Origin: JBBQED01 sp038320345
GTDB taxonomy: Bacteria; Bacteroidota; Bacteroidia; AKYH767-A; OLB10
Assembly: GCA_038320345.1 (NCBI GenBank)
Contig: JBBQED010000003.1
Location: 248,001-312,000 of the forward strand
DNA length: 64,000 nucleotides
Reading direction: 5' to 3'
The notes beneath the pieces are model-generated. The model made no database searches and was not told the DNA's origin. It was given only the letters and a program-made list of their open reading frames with translations. A program made the translations under genes and the position numbers. Each line of letters begins with the position of its first letter. Position 1 is the first letter of the stretch. Shown here in pieces: positions 46,095-56,475 of the stretch.

Positions 46095-47374
46095 TACTTA
46101 AATTTTTTAATGATGTTTTCGGGATCAATCGAATTTAAATTATTCTCATTAAGATAGTTGAGCAAGTCTAAATATGTTCGGTAATAATCTCTATACTTGT
46201 AATCAGAAATAAAATTATTATGCCAAAGTAAGCTAATAATAGCATTACTTTTATTTTGATCTATAAAATTACAAATTGTCTTATAAGCATCTGCTGCTTT
46301 CATTTTTTTATAATTAAAAAAAGTGGTATCCATTACATTTAATGGACATTCAATAAAATTTGCAGCTCTCCGTTCAGTAAAAAGATATGGATGATAAGGT
46401 AACGCATAATTATTCCTGAATCCAAAACTTTCTGCATATGCTAAACTTGAATCCACTTGAATCCCAGCTTCCTCAATTTTAATAAAATCCGAATGCGGAT
46501 TGAATGCTAAAAAATGGTATCGATTTACTATAACATTATGTTCAAACTGTTTTATCTCTTCTTCAAAGGTGAATTTTGAAATACTTTTGTGTATTCCATT
46601 AGTTCCCCCTTTTTTAGTTACCAAATTTATTTCATCTTTAATTATAGAACTTTGAATATCGTAATCTGCATTCATCACGTCAAATTCAGATTGTCCTTTT
46701 ACTGGCAACCAGAAAAAGGTGGAATTCACTTTTGCATTTTCTTCTATTTTCAAAATCCGATCTATGTTCAGCCATTGTGCTTTCTGCAATATATTAGAAA
46801 AAATACATTTAAAAAACCCTCGAAAATTCAAATCTTTAACAGTATAGAATGTATCCTGTAACAATGACCCATAAACTGTGTCAATATCATGAGATATAAA
46901 TACCTGTGAAGGCAGTATTTGTACAGCGCTTTGAATTCTAAGGATCTCAAAGGAATTCAAAAGTGCATCAAAACAATCTTGAACGAGATTCTTTTGATAA
47001 TTTTTCATACGGTACTGATAACTTTCCTTATAAGGGAATCGATCATATTCGTCCCTAATTAAAGAACCTAGCTCTTGAGCACAACTTACCATAAAAAATG
47101 CAGTAGCTAATAAATCTTTAGTGCCATCTTGCAATAAAATGTAACCTCCGTTTCTCTCGAACAAATCAACAGAAGGTTTCTTTTCGATCAGAGATGCATA
47201 TAAGTCAATTTGCACTTTTAAATGACTATCTTCTGATATTCCGATTTTAAATTCGGCATCTTCAACATTATCTGACTCTAAATAATTAATTTTTTTATTG
47301 GAACAAAATAGATTCCATATATACTTAACTTCAGGAAAAAAAACAGGATTCTTCTCTATATAAACTTTAATCAT
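46094..47374 (-). CDS. Polysaccharide deacetylase-like protein (DUF7033 type)
   Basis: 426 residues. The first ~130 form an N-terminal domain seen in deacetylase-like proteins of Bacteroidota polysaccharide loci; the catalytic-like domain starts with FISHDIDTVYG near residue 165 (the SHDID motif replaces TFDDG), with FNPHSDFIKIEEAG and a terminal LLWHNNFIS. The metal-binding Asp and His are thus largely kept. Between an AsnB (4 bp gap) and a GNAT (1 bp overlap), so a tailoring role on the same sugar is likely. No signal peptide, so it may act on cytoplasmic precursors. Confidence 0.8.
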   Translation of the reverse strand: MIKVYIEKNPVFFPEVKYIWNLFCSNKKINYLESDNVEDAEFKIGISEDSHLKVQIDLYASLIEKKPSVDLFERNGGYILLQDGTKDLLATAFFMVSCAQELGSLIRDEYDRFPYKESYQYRMKNYQKNLVQDCFDALLNSFEILRIQSAVQILPSQVFISHDIDTVYGSLLQDTFYTVKDLNFRGFFKCIFSNILQKAQWLNIDRILKIEENAKVNSTFFWLPVKGQSEFDVMNADYDIQSSIIKDEINLVTKKGGTNGIHKSISKFTFEEEIKQFEHNVIVNRYHFLAFNPHSDFIKIEEAGIQVDSSLAYAESFGFRNNYALPYHPYLFTERRAANFIECPLNVMDTTFFNYKKMKAADAYKTICNFIDQNKSNAIISLLWHNNFISDYKYRDYYRTYLDLLNYLNENNLNSIDPENIIKKFK

Positions 47375-47378
47375 CAGC

Positions 47379-49214
47379 TTATGATTGATTTAACCAGTAG
47401 TTTAACAAGGCTAAGCGCCACACTAATCGTGAATTTCGATTATTACCTTTTTTATAATCACTTACAACTTGATTAACAATTTGATGATTAAGAAAGTCCA
47501 TCTTTCGAAAATCTTTTTCAATTAACCATGAAAGGTGGCCCCGCAACCATTTATCTTCTCCAGGAGTTACAAAACCTTTTTTGTCCCGCCGGTCATAAAC
47601 AGCTTTTGGCAATTGACTTTTTAGTGTTTCTCTAAGTATAGATTTTGTTTGAGTACCATTAAGTTTTTCACTAGTAGGGATCGAAAATGCAAACTCTATT
47701 AAACGATGATCGAGAAATGGTACTCTAGACTCTACTGAAGATGCCATAGTCATTCTGTCTACATAATGTAGAATCGTCGGCAAACTTGTTGTAAATAGTG
47801 AATGAAACAAATAATTATCTAGTTTATTCGTACCAAAATCTTGCAATTGAAACGGAGTGTCAGTGATCATTTGCTTTTGAACGACGAAAGGGTAATACTT
47901 TGAGTACTCTGTTTTATACAATTGATGTTCACTCATAAAAGTAGATAGTAATCCTTTGCCTAATGCCTGAAACGACTTGCTGATTCCAAATTCTTGTTCT
48001 TTTTTCAAATTCTTCATCATCGAATTTAATTGATGAAATTTACCACTTCCCATAAGATCAGCCATCCTCCTATAATATGCAGGAATATAACCAGCTAGAT
48101 ACTCATCAGCTCCTTGTCCATCTAAAACCACTTTAATACCAGCTTCACGAATTCTTTTAACAAGATAGTAATGCGAAATTGGTGACGATCCGGTTATCGG
48201 AACATCAGATTTATACACAACATCATTAAAAATATCCTGGATCGCGGATTCATCTGGCATGTAATAGTTAGGATCAACTTGAGGATATTTCTCAATAACA
48301 GCCTGCATAAATGGACGTTCATCTACCTCTTTCTTTCCATCATAATATATAGAAAATGAATGAAAACGTTCTTGGGGAAACTGTTCAGCGATGAGTGCAG
48401 TAAGTGACGACGAGTCAATTCCTCCACTTAAACAGACGGCAATTTCCACATCACTGCGCATATGTATTTTTACAACATCTGACAATAATTCTTTAAATCG
48501 CTTGCGCCTAATTTCAGTATCAGAAAAAGTATCGGGCGAAATTGAAAGACTCCAATACTTTGAAATGGTAATTGCCCCGTTTTTAAAAATAAGATTACTT
48601 GCAGCGGGAAGTTGTTGGATACAATCATAATAGGTTTCATTCTTATAACCAATCCAACCAAGTTGCAATCCTCTTGCAATTTGATTAATATTGAGATTAC
48701 TCTTAAATATCGGAGCAATTTTTAAAGCTTTATATTCAGATCCAAAATAAAATTTACCGCTCTCCAAAATATAATAAAAAGGTTTAATCCCAAAACGGTC
48801 ACGCGAGCAAAACAATTCTTTCTTTACATTATCCCAAACCGCAAAAGCCCACATCCCAAGGAAACGTGTTACACACTTTTCACCCCATTCCAGATAGGCT
48901 GCAAGAATTACTTCAGTATCAGATCCAGTATGAAAATCATGACCAAGTAGCTTTAGATCGTTTCTTAATTCAAGATAGTTATATACTTCTCCATTAAACA
49001 CAATACTTAAGTGCTTATTATGCATGGGTTGAGCGCCGTCATCACTTAAATCCAAAATTGAAAGACGGTTATGACCTAAAGCTGTTGAATTCGAGAAAAA
49101 TTTCCCTCTTCCATCTGGCCCACGATGTGCAATTTTCTCAAGCATTTGCTCTAACAAAGCATTGCTCGAATCCCCGCTTAATTTGTCGTCAATAAACCCT
49201 GCAATACCGCACAT
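47379..49214 (-). CDS. asnB: Asparagine synthase-like amidotransferase (copy 3)
   Basis: 611 residues. Cys2 start (MCGIAGFI), RGPDGRGKF and FNGEVYNYLELR in the glutaminase half; SGGIDSSSL PP-loop near residue 262, LDGQGADEYLAGY and SSVESRVPFLDHRL in the synthetase half. Note GQGADE where copy 1 and 2 have GDGGDE or ADGGDE, so the three copies are not recent duplicates. First gene of the set with the deacetylase-like protein and GNAT. Sugar carboxylate amidation is inferred. Confidence 0.92.
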   Translation of the reverse strand: MCGIAGFIDDKLSGDSSNALLEQMLEKIAHRGPDGRGKFFSNSTALGHNRLSILDLSDDGAQPMHNKHLSIVFNGEVYNYLELRNDLKLLGHDFHTGSDTEVILAAYLEWGEKCVTRFLGMWAFAVWDNVKKELFCSRDRFGIKPFYYILESGKFYFGSEYKALKIAPIFKSNLNINQIARGLQLGWIGYKNETYYDCIQQLPAASNLIFKNGAITISKYWSLSISPDTFSDTEIRRKRFKELLSDVVKIHMRSDVEIAVCLSGGIDSSSLTALIAEQFPQERFHSFSIYYDGKKEVDERPFMQAVIEKYPQVDPNYYMPDESAIQDIFNDVVYKSDVPITGSSPISHYYLVKRIREAGIKVVLDGQGADEYLAGYIPAYYRRMADLMGSGKFHQLNSMMKNLKKEQEFGISKSFQALGKGLLSTFMSEHQLYKTEYSKYYPFVVQKQMITDTPFQLQDFGTNKLDNYLFHSLFTTSLPTILHYVDRMTMASSVESRVPFLDHRLIEFAFSIPTSEKLNGTQTKSILRETLKSQLPKAVYDRRDKKGFVTPGEDKWLRGHLSWLIEKDFRKMDFLNHQIVNQVVSDYKKGNNRNSRLVWRLALLNYWLNQS

Positions 49215-49292
49215 ATCAAATTATATTGAGTACTAAATTAACTAAACTGAAAATTAATAAATAAATGATCTGGACTGACTCCATTACTTTTT

Positions 49293-50576
49293 TCAAAACA
49301 ATTTTACCAACTTTTCGGTGAGCTTTTTACGTTCATAGGGAGCTGCGGTATAGTTTTCAATACCTGCTGTCGATCCATTATGCATTACGTCTTGTAACCA
49401 AGCCTTCAGAGTCTCCTTTTCGTTGCGTTCGAACATCCTTCCTGCATTACACTCTTTGATAATACCAGCTGCATCACCTTGCTTTGGTCCTAAACCTAGA
49501 ATCAACCGACCGGTTCCCATATATTCAAATAATTTTCCTGTCAATATTCCTTCCGCCCCCGGAGCATCTGGAATGATGAGTAAAAGCACATCTGAAATCT
49601 GCATATAGCGAATCGCCTCATCATGATTTACATGACCGATCCATTCACAGCTTGCTTCAATATCTAATTTCTTCGTAATCTCTTTAACCGTCCAAGGAAT
49701 ACTGCCAATAAATCTGAAGCGAATTTTCTTTTCAGGAAACTGTTGAATTAAAGATTTGAGCACTTCAAAAAAGACTTCCGGCTTATAGGTATCTGCCATC
49801 GTTCCTACATAAGTAATGTAGAAATTATTTTTCTCTGTCGCCTCTAAATTTTTAAAATCATCTTCATCAAAACCATTTGCAATAACTTGGATCTTTTGAA
49901 TATCAATATGTGCCGATTTACTTGCAAATGCTTTTCGGATGGAATCACTCACAACAACAATCTGATCAGCTTGTTCCAATACCATTCTTTCATAACGCGC
50001 ATCTTTGCGCTTCGCAGGAGGAGTATGCAACAGATCTTTGTAGTAATAAATATCAGTCCAAGGATCACGCATATCGGCAATCCATCTTAGGTTAGGAAAT
50101 TTTTTCTTAAGTGCTAGTCCGATTAACTGCGTACTATGCGGAGGACTTGAAATATATACTGTTGAAATATTTTCAGATTGGATAATTTCAGTAGCTTTTT
50201 TCAATGCATACTTAACCCATCCTATTCGCGCATCAGGAATAAAAAAATTGCCCCGGATCCATCTTAATCCAGTTTGAAATAAAGTCTCCTTGTTCTTATT
50301 GGCAAAACCTCCATAAGGGACTTTGTTTTTTCCCACCAGATTTCCTAAAATATTCAAAGGCTCAAAAGAATCAGTATAATAGATTTCTAGATCAGGAGCT
50401 ACATCTTTTTTCAAGGTTACATCGACAACTGGATAACTCGCTTGCTCAGGATCTACCGTAATCACAACGGGATGAATACCGAACTTTGGAAAATACTTAA
50501 CGAACTTTAAAGTACGTTGTACACCAGCCCCTCCACTTGGTGGCCAGTAATAAGTAATTACCAGTATTTTTTTCAC
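49293..50576 (-). CDS. Family 4 glycosyltransferase
   Basis: 427-residue GT-B enzyme. Glycine-rich start ITYYWPPSGGAGVQRTLKF is typical of a large Bacteroidota GT4 group; RWIADMRDPWTDIYYY and VIANGFDEDDF follow, and the donor region has ITYVGTMADTYKPEVF and GILTGKLFEYMGTGRLIL. It starts 9 bp after the YfhO-family gene (which is upstream on the same strand), so the two are probably co-transcribed; this pairing is frequent in the phylum. Acceptor and sugar unknown. Confidence 0.9.
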   Translation of the reverse strand: MKKILVITYYWPPSGGAGVQRTLKFVKYFPKFGIHPVVITVDPEQASYPVVDVTLKKDVAPDLEIYYTDSFEPLNILGNLVGKNKVPYGGFANKNKETLFQTGLRWIRGNFFIPDARIGWVKYALKKATEIIQSENISTVYISSPPHSTQLIGLALKKKFPNLRWIADMRDPWTDIYYYKDLLHTPPAKRKDARYERMVLEQADQIVVVSDSIRKAFASKSAHIDIQKIQVIANGFDEDDFKNLEATEKNNFYITYVGTMADTYKPEVFFEVLKSLIQQFPEKKIRFRFIGSIPWTVKEITKKLDIEASCEWIGHVNHDEAIRYMQISDVLLLIIPDAPGAEGILTGKLFEYMGTGRLILGLGPKQGDAAGIIKECNAGRMFERNEKETLKAWLQDVMHNGSTAGIENYTAAPYERKKLTEKLVKLF

Positions 50577-50585
50577 AATTCAGCG

Positions 50586-53030
50586 TCACCCTTTCTTAAT
50601 AGCAGTTTTACTTTTATCAGAACTTTTCACTTCCATATATCCGGCTCCAACAAATAGTAACAATACTGCAACAGATCCGAATAAGGAAATTTTTTCTCCT
50701 TTACTATAAACTTCAGGTTCGAATTTAAAATCAATAGTATGCTTACCTGAAGGAATTTTCATTCCTCGTAACACATAGTTTACTTGAGCATAAGGAGTGA
50801 GTTTTCCATCGATATATGCATTCCAACCTTTCGGATAATAGATTTCGGAGAATACTGCAAACTGGTCTTTGCTAGTGCTCGAAGCATACTTCAATTCATT
50901 AGGTGCATAGGATGTTAAAGAAATCGTTCCAGTAGTATCAATTCCAGGTGTTAAACCTTGAACTACACTCTCGAAGCGCTTATCAATTACTACATCTTGC
51001 TTTGTATTAAGACTATCCAATGCTTTCATTTCAGCATCTGCATTAGGAACAATTTTCCAATCATTCACGAACCAAGCGTTTCCTAATGCTACAGGATTTT
51101 GTTGCGCAACTGATTGTTGCTGATCCTGTGGATTTCTCACAATAAAATATTTTGTATTGAGCATATTCAAAACACTCATATTCCCTTTTCCAATCTGAAA
51201 TTCGATGAGTTCTTGATATCGCTTCAGCTTCGCTCCGTGATATCCACCAATGGACTTATGAAAATAAGAAGTGCTGGCATCACTAAATGCATCTACCGTT
51301 GTATTATAGACTCTGTAATAGCTTTTGTCCTGTAAGATCTGTTGATCTACTGCACTCTCGGTAAATGGACGATCCGCAGAACTTTTTGTTCCCGTAAAAT
51401 TATCGTTGTTCAGATAGCGCTTATCTACTCCCCACATATCAATCAGAATAAATAAACATAAACCCATTAGCATCATGCTGAGATTTAATTTATCCTTCAA
51501 CCAAAACCATAATAATGCAAATCCTACTCCTATGAAAAACAATGAACGCATCGCATCCATTCGTAAGATGCTTTCTCTGTCGCTTCGCAATGCAGTAAGC
51601 AACCAATCGTATTGCTCTAGTTGCTTATCACTATTACCAATGAAATCACAAAACATACCGGGAACTAATATAAAGATCAAACAAAATCCTCCTGTGATAT
51701 ACAAAGAATACTGCAATGACTTTTTCAGTCTTTCTTTATTAATTGATCCATCTGTAAATTTCATAACGGCAAGCATAGCCGCAAATGGCAAGGTAAACGA
51801 TGCCAGTACTAACATCATTGATACAGCTCTGAATTTATTATAACCGGGAACATGATCGAAGAAGAAATCTGTTAACGGTAAAAAATGCCTTCCCCAAGCT
51901 AGCATTATTGAAAGTAAAGTCACTGCTATCAACCACCACTGCATATATCCTCTCAAAAGAAAAATCGACAATACGAAGAGGAAGAAAATGATAGCTCCAT
52001 TGTAAACGGGTCCTGAAGTAGAAGGTTGATCGCCCCAGTAAACAGGAGCTTGTCGAATAAACGATTTCGCCTGACCTTCACTTCCAGTATTTTGTACTAA
52101 TGCTTGATAAGTTTTTGATTTTTCATCGAGTTTATAGCCTGAACTTCCACCTTTAAAATCAGGAATTAATAATGTCATGGTCTCGAGTCGGCCATAGCTC
52201 CATGATAATGCATAGTCTTTATCTAAACCAGTACTCACTTTTTTCTCACTTAATTCAGATGCACCTCTGGTGGAATACTCACCGTATTCATACGTCGACC
52301 ATAGGTTCGTAATATTCGGGAGTACAGCGAGTGCTGCTGCAATACCTAGAAAGGCACTTGCCTTCAGGAAATCGGGAAGCTTTTTATTCATTACTGCTTG
52401 AATTCCTTCGCATAAAACCAGTACTCCAATCGCCATGGCGAGGTAATACGTAATCTGTAAGTGATTTGCGTAAATCTCAAGCGACAATGCTAATGCAGTT
52501 AATGCAGCACCAAATACTGCTCTTCCTCGATAAGTCATCAATACTCCAGCAATCACCAATGGAATTAATGCAATTGCATGTGCCTTGGTATTATGTCCTG
52601 CAACAATGATGACAAAGAAATAGGAGCAAAATGCATACGCAATAGCTCCTGCAATTGCCAACCGATAATCGGCTCGCATGGTAATCATCAAAATATAAAA
52701 ACCCAATAAACAGATGAACAAAAGATTGGCAGGAGAAGGTAAACCGAGGAAAAGAGCATCGTTTACATACTGTATTAAATTAGCAGGATACATCACGGAA
52801 ATCTGATACGCGGGCATCCCTCCAAACATAGAGTTGGTCCAGAGTGGTTCAATGCCGGTTTTAGTGCGGTAATCCGTAATCTCCTTCGACATCCCAATCC
52901 ACTGGGCAATATCATGTTGTCCTAAGGTTTTCCCCTGAAAAGCAGGTGAAAAATAAACAACGGTGATGAGCAGGAAAATTCCTAGTGCAATAAGATGAGG
53001 TTGAAGTTTCTTTAAGATGTTGTCGTTCAT
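50586..53030 (-). CDS. YfhO-family membrane protein
   Basis: 814 residues, about 12-13 membrane spans in the N-terminal two-thirds, then a periplasmic domain (about 545-780) and a last span before the basic tail SSDKSKTAIKKG. Features of the family include GQHDIAQWIGM near residue 40 and the C-terminal FSEIYYPKGWNAYIDGK. YfhO proteins are GT-C-like and linked in Firmicutes to glycosylation of lipoteichoic acid; in Bacteroidota the substrate is unknown. Downstream glycosyltransferase supports a glycan role. Confidence 0.92.
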   Translation of the reverse strand: MNDNILKKLQPHLIALGIFLLITVVYFSPAFQGKTLGQHDIAQWIGMSKEITDYRTKTGIEPLWTNSMFGGMPAYQISVMYPANLIQYVNDALFLGLPSPANLLFICLLGFYILMITMRADYRLAIAGAIAYAFCSYFFVIIVAGHNTKAHAIALIPLVIAGVLMTYRGRAVFGAALTALALSLEIYANHLQITYYLAMAIGVLVLCEGIQAVMNKKLPDFLKASAFLGIAAALAVLPNITNLWSTYEYGEYSTRGASELSEKKVSTGLDKDYALSWSYGRLETMTLLIPDFKGGSSGYKLDEKSKTYQALVQNTGSEGQAKSFIRQAPVYWGDQPSTSGPVYNGAIIFFLFVLSIFLLRGYMQWWLIAVTLLSIMLAWGRHFLPLTDFFFDHVPGYNKFRAVSMMLVLASFTLPFAAMLAVMKFTDGSINKERLKKSLQYSLYITGGFCLIFILVPGMFCDFIGNSDKQLEQYDWLLTALRSDRESILRMDAMRSLFFIGVGFALLWFWLKDKLNLSMMLMGLCLFILIDMWGVDKRYLNNDNFTGTKSSADRPFTESAVDQQILQDKSYYRVYNTTVDAFSDASTSYFHKSIGGYHGAKLKRYQELIEFQIGKGNMSVLNMLNTKYFIVRNPQDQQQSVAQQNPVALGNAWFVNDWKIVPNADAEMKALDSLNTKQDVVIDKRFESVVQGLTPGIDTTGTISLTSYAPNELKYASSTSKDQFAVFSEIYYPKGWNAYIDGKLTPYAQVNYVLRGMKIPSGKHTIDFKFEPEVYSKGEKISLFGSVAVLLLFVGAGYMEVKSSDKSKTAIKKG

Positions 53031-53091
53031 AAGTGGAGCCTCTAACGGGCTTCCGAAAATACGTTAAAAATGAAAAAGAGACCCCCGTCTC

Positions 53092-53346
53092 TTAGTCTTT
53101 CACCTCTTCGTAATCAACATAATCTCCACTAGCTGGAGAATTCGGATTTTTTGCTGAACGATTATCTTCTACAGTTACTTGACCTTCAGGCTTTGTGTAT
53201 TGATTTTGAGCCTTTTGCTGCTGGAACTGATCCATCCCTTTCATAATCTTTTTGGAAAAAGCATTTATGATCAAGAAGAAAATATACCTCCGGAAAACCG
53301 AAAAGACAAGGAAAATAACCAGAAGCACCATTAAGAAATCACCCAT
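53092..53346 (-). CDS. DUF4834 family small membrane protein
   Basis: 84 residues with one N-terminal hydrophobic helix (FLMVLLVIFLVFSVFRRYIFFLIIN) and a hydrophilic, charged tail ending in SGDYVDYEEVKD. This matches the DUF4834 pattern, a family confined largely to Bacteroidota, commonly between carB and yfhO as here. It is separated by 61 bp from each neighbour and likely in their operon. Function unknown. Confidence 0.82.
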   Translation of the reverse strand: MGDFLMVLLVIFLVFSVFRRYIFFLIINAFSKKIMKGMDQFQQQKAQNQYTKPEGQVTVEDNRSAKNPNSPASGDYVDYEEVKD

Positions 53347-53407
53347 ACTACAAGCATTTATACTAGTACAAACGTTAAAGTCCTTCTACTATTTTATCAT
53401 TTTGCGT

Positions 53408-56224
53408 TTATCTCGACAAATACAGATTCCTTTCCCCGTAAACTTGTTGAAAGAAATCGTCTTCCAAATCATCAATAAAATAAATTGCTTCTCCTGTCGA
53501 TTTCATCTCTGGACCTAATTCTTTATTCACATCTCTGAATTTGTCAAAAGAGAAAACTGGGATTTTTATAGCATACCCAATCGTTTTAGGATTGAAAGTG
53601 AAATCACTGAGTTTTTTATCTCCTAACATCAACTTGGTTGCATAATTAACATAAGGTTCATCATAGGCCTTAGCAATAAATGGAACCGTTCGAGATGCTC
53701 TAGGATTAGCTTCAATTACATAAACCACTTCGTTTTTGATAGCGAATTGAATATTGATGAGTCCTTTCACATGCATAGCTAATGCGATCTTGTGAGTGAT
53801 GTCTTCAATTTGTTTGATCACATGATCGCTCAAATCAAATGGAGGCAATACTGCATTACTATCACCGGAATGAATTCCTGCTGGCTCAATATGTTCCATG
53901 ATTCCGATGATGTAAGAATTTTCACCATCACAAATTGCATCGGCTTCTGCTTCTATCGCTTTCTCCAAAAAGTGATCTACCAATACTTTATTTCCTGGAA
54001 TATCTTTGAGCAGATTTACAACATGCGTTTCTAACTCTTGCTCATTGATCACGATTTTCATGCTTTGCCCACCAAGTACATAACTTGGACGAACTAAGAG
54101 CGGGAAACCCAATTCACGAGACACTGCAACTGCTTCGTCGGCATCTTCAATCACACCAAATTTAGGATAAGGGATGCCGAGATTTTTCAGTAAAGTGGAA
54201 AAACTTCCGCGATCTTCTGCAAGATCTAATGATGCGAAACTAGTGCCTATAATTTTAATTCCGTACTTATCTAATTTCTCTGCTAACTTCAATGCAGTTT
54301 GTCCGCCTAACTGAACAATTACACCAACTGGATTTTCGTGTAAAATAATATCATAGATATGTTCCCAGAAAACTGGTTCGAAATATAATTTATCGGCAAT
54401 ATCAAAATCAGTAGAAACCGTTTCTGGATTACAATTAATCATGATGGTTTCATAACCGAGTTCTTTTGCGGCTAACACACCATGCACACAACTGTAATCA
54501 AATTCAATTCCTTGTCCGATCCGATTAGGACCAGAACCTAGAATGATCACTTTCTTGCGATCAGATGAAACGGATTCATTTTCTGTTTCGAAAGTAGAAT
54601 AATAGTAAGGTGTTTTTGCTTCAAATTCTGCTGCACAAGTATCAACCAGTTTATACACCCGATGAATATCCATCTCCTTACGACGAGCATGCACTTGACT
54701 CTCTAGGCATCTTAGCAAATGCGCAATCTGACGATCGGCATAACCTTTTTGCTTCGCTTCAAGCATGATCTCCCTTGGAAGATTATCCAATGTATGTCGC
54801 TCGATTTCACTCTCCAATACTACTAGTTCTTCAATCTGATTTAAGAACCAAGGATCAATTTTCGTAAGCTTCTGAATTGTCTTAAACTGAATACCCATTT
54901 TAAAAGCATCGTACACATGGAACAATCGATTCCAGCTTGGATTTTTCAGGCTTTCTAAGATCTGATCTTGATTCGTGAGTTCTTTGCCATCCGCTCCTAA
55001 TCCATTTCTTTTAATCTCTAAACTCTGACAAGCTTTTTGCAAGGCTTCTTGAAAACTTCTTCCAATACCCATTGCTTCACCAACGGATTTCATTTGTAAT
55101 CCGAGATGACGATCAGTTCCTTTAAATTTATCAAAATTCCAACGTGGAACTTTTACAATAACATAGTCAATAGTTGGTTCGAAAAACGCAGACGTACTTC
55201 CGGTAATTTGATTTTTTAATTCATCAAGATTATAACCGATTGCAAGCTTCGCTGCTATTTTCGCAATTGGATAACCAGTAGCCTTAGATGCGAGTGCAGA
55301 TGATCTGGATACACGAGGATTAATTTCTATTACAACAATCTCTGTTTCATTTTCTGGATTTACTGCAAACTGAATATTACATCCTCCTGCAAATTGTCCA
55401 ATGCCATTCATACACATAATGGCGAGATCGCGCATTTGTTGATACGTAGTATCGCTCAATGTCATTGCAGGAGCAACAGTGATGGAATCTCCAGTATGTA
55501 TTCCCATCGGATCAAAATTTTCGATGGAACAAATGATAATCACATTTCCAACAGAATCACGAAGTAATTCCAATTCAAATTCTTTCCATCCACTAATACT
55601 TTGTTCAATCAAGACTTCGTGTACGGGTGATGCATGTAAACCATGATTCAATGCCGCATCAAATTCATCTTTCGTATCTACAAATCCTCCACCCGAACCT
55701 CCTAGTGTAAATGAAGGGCGAATTACTAACGGAAATCCTATCTCTTGAGCTATTTCTTTCCCTTCTAAAAATGAAGTCGCAGTTCGTCCCTTACAAACAT
55801 TGGCTCCCAACTCTAGCATCCGTAAACGAAAACGTTCACGATCTTCTGTAGTTTTGATGGCATCAATATCAACTCCAATAATTTTTACACCAAACTTATC
55901 CCATATCCCGGCTTTCTGACAATCGATACAAAGATTTAATGCCGTTTGACCTCCCATCGTTGGAAGCACTGCATCAATTTTATGCAAAGCGAGAATCTCA
56001 GCAATTGATTTTTTTGTGAGGGGCTTCAGATAAATATGATCCGCAGTAACTTTATCAGTCATGATTGTTGCCGGATTCGAGTTAATCAGAACAACTTCAA
56101 TACCCTCTTCTTTCAAAGAACGGGAAGCTTGACTTCCTGAATAATCAAATTCACAGGCCTGACCTATAATGATCGGACCACTGCCGATAATGAGTACTGA
56201 CTTGATGGAATTGTCGCGAGGCAT
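53408..56224 (-). CDS. carB: Carbamoyl-phosphate synthase large subunit, short type
   Basis: 938 residues, versus about 1070 in E. coli. Both ATP-grasp halves are complete (first [20 protein letters not shown] near residue 9, second [20 protein letters not shown] near 558), so synthesis of carbamoyl phosphate from bicarbonate, ATP and ammonia should occur. The C-terminal MGS-like allosteric domain is missing: the protein ends just after [13 protein letters not shown] with ERNLYLSR. This short form is known from Bacteroidota and implies no UMP/ornithine control through that domain. The small subunit gene carA is not adjacent. Confidence 0.96.
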   Translation of the reverse strand: MPRDNSIKSVLIIGSGPIIIGQACEFDYSGSQASRSLKEEGIEVVLINSNPATIMTDKVTADHIYLKPLTKKSIAEILALHKIDAVLPTMGGQTALNLCIDCQKAGIWDKFGVKIIGVDIDAIKTTEDRERFRLRMLELGANVCKGRTATSFLEGKEIAQEIGFPLVIRPSFTLGGSGGGFVDTKDEFDAALNHGLHASPVHEVLIEQSISGWKEFELELLRDSVGNVIIICSIENFDPMGIHTGDSITVAPAMTLSDTTYQQMRDLAIMCMNGIGQFAGGCNIQFAVNPENETEIVVIEINPRVSRSSALASKATGYPIAKIAAKLAIGYNLDELKNQITGSTSAFFEPTIDYVIVKVPRWNFDKFKGTDRHLGLQMKSVGEAMGIGRSFQEALQKACQSLEIKRNGLGADGKELTNQDQILESLKNPSWNRLFHVYDAFKMGIQFKTIQKLTKIDPWFLNQIEELVVLESEIERHTLDNLPREIMLEAKQKGYADRQIAHLLRCLESQVHARRKEMDIHRVYKLVDTCAAEFEAKTPYYYSTFETENESVSSDRKKVIILGSGPNRIGQGIEFDYSCVHGVLAAKELGYETIMINCNPETVSTDFDIADKLYFEPVFWEHIYDIILHENPVGVIVQLGGQTALKLAEKLDKYGIKIIGTSFASLDLAEDRGSFSTLLKNLGIPYPKFGVIEDADEAVAVSRELGFPLLVRPSYVLGGQSMKIVINEQELETHVVNLLKDIPGNKVLVDHFLEKAIEAEADAICDGENSYIIGIMEHIEPAGIHSGDSNAVLPPFDLSDHVIKQIEDITHKIALAMHVKGLINIQFAIKNEVVYVIEANPRASRTVPFIAKAYDEPYVNYATKLMLGDKKLSDFTFNPKTIGYAIKIPVFSFDKFRDVNKELGPEMKSTGEAIYFIDDLEDDFFQQVYGERNLYLSR

Positions 56225-56475
56225 TGGCTAGGGATTATGCTATGGATTGAAAATCTTTCGGTGTAAATGATAATGATTGATTTCTATCCGATTCTTCCAT
56301 CTTGTAGTGGGATGGGCGTGAAAAGGAAATATAATGAAACAATCGGCTGGAAATCATTAAAGTAAGTAAAGAGCCGTGTTGCATTTTTCTGAAATCTTGC
56401 AAATTTAAGGAAAAGCATGCCTGCTAATCCTGCTGTTGATAATTTCCTATCGAAAAAGGAGACGATATTTGTGAA

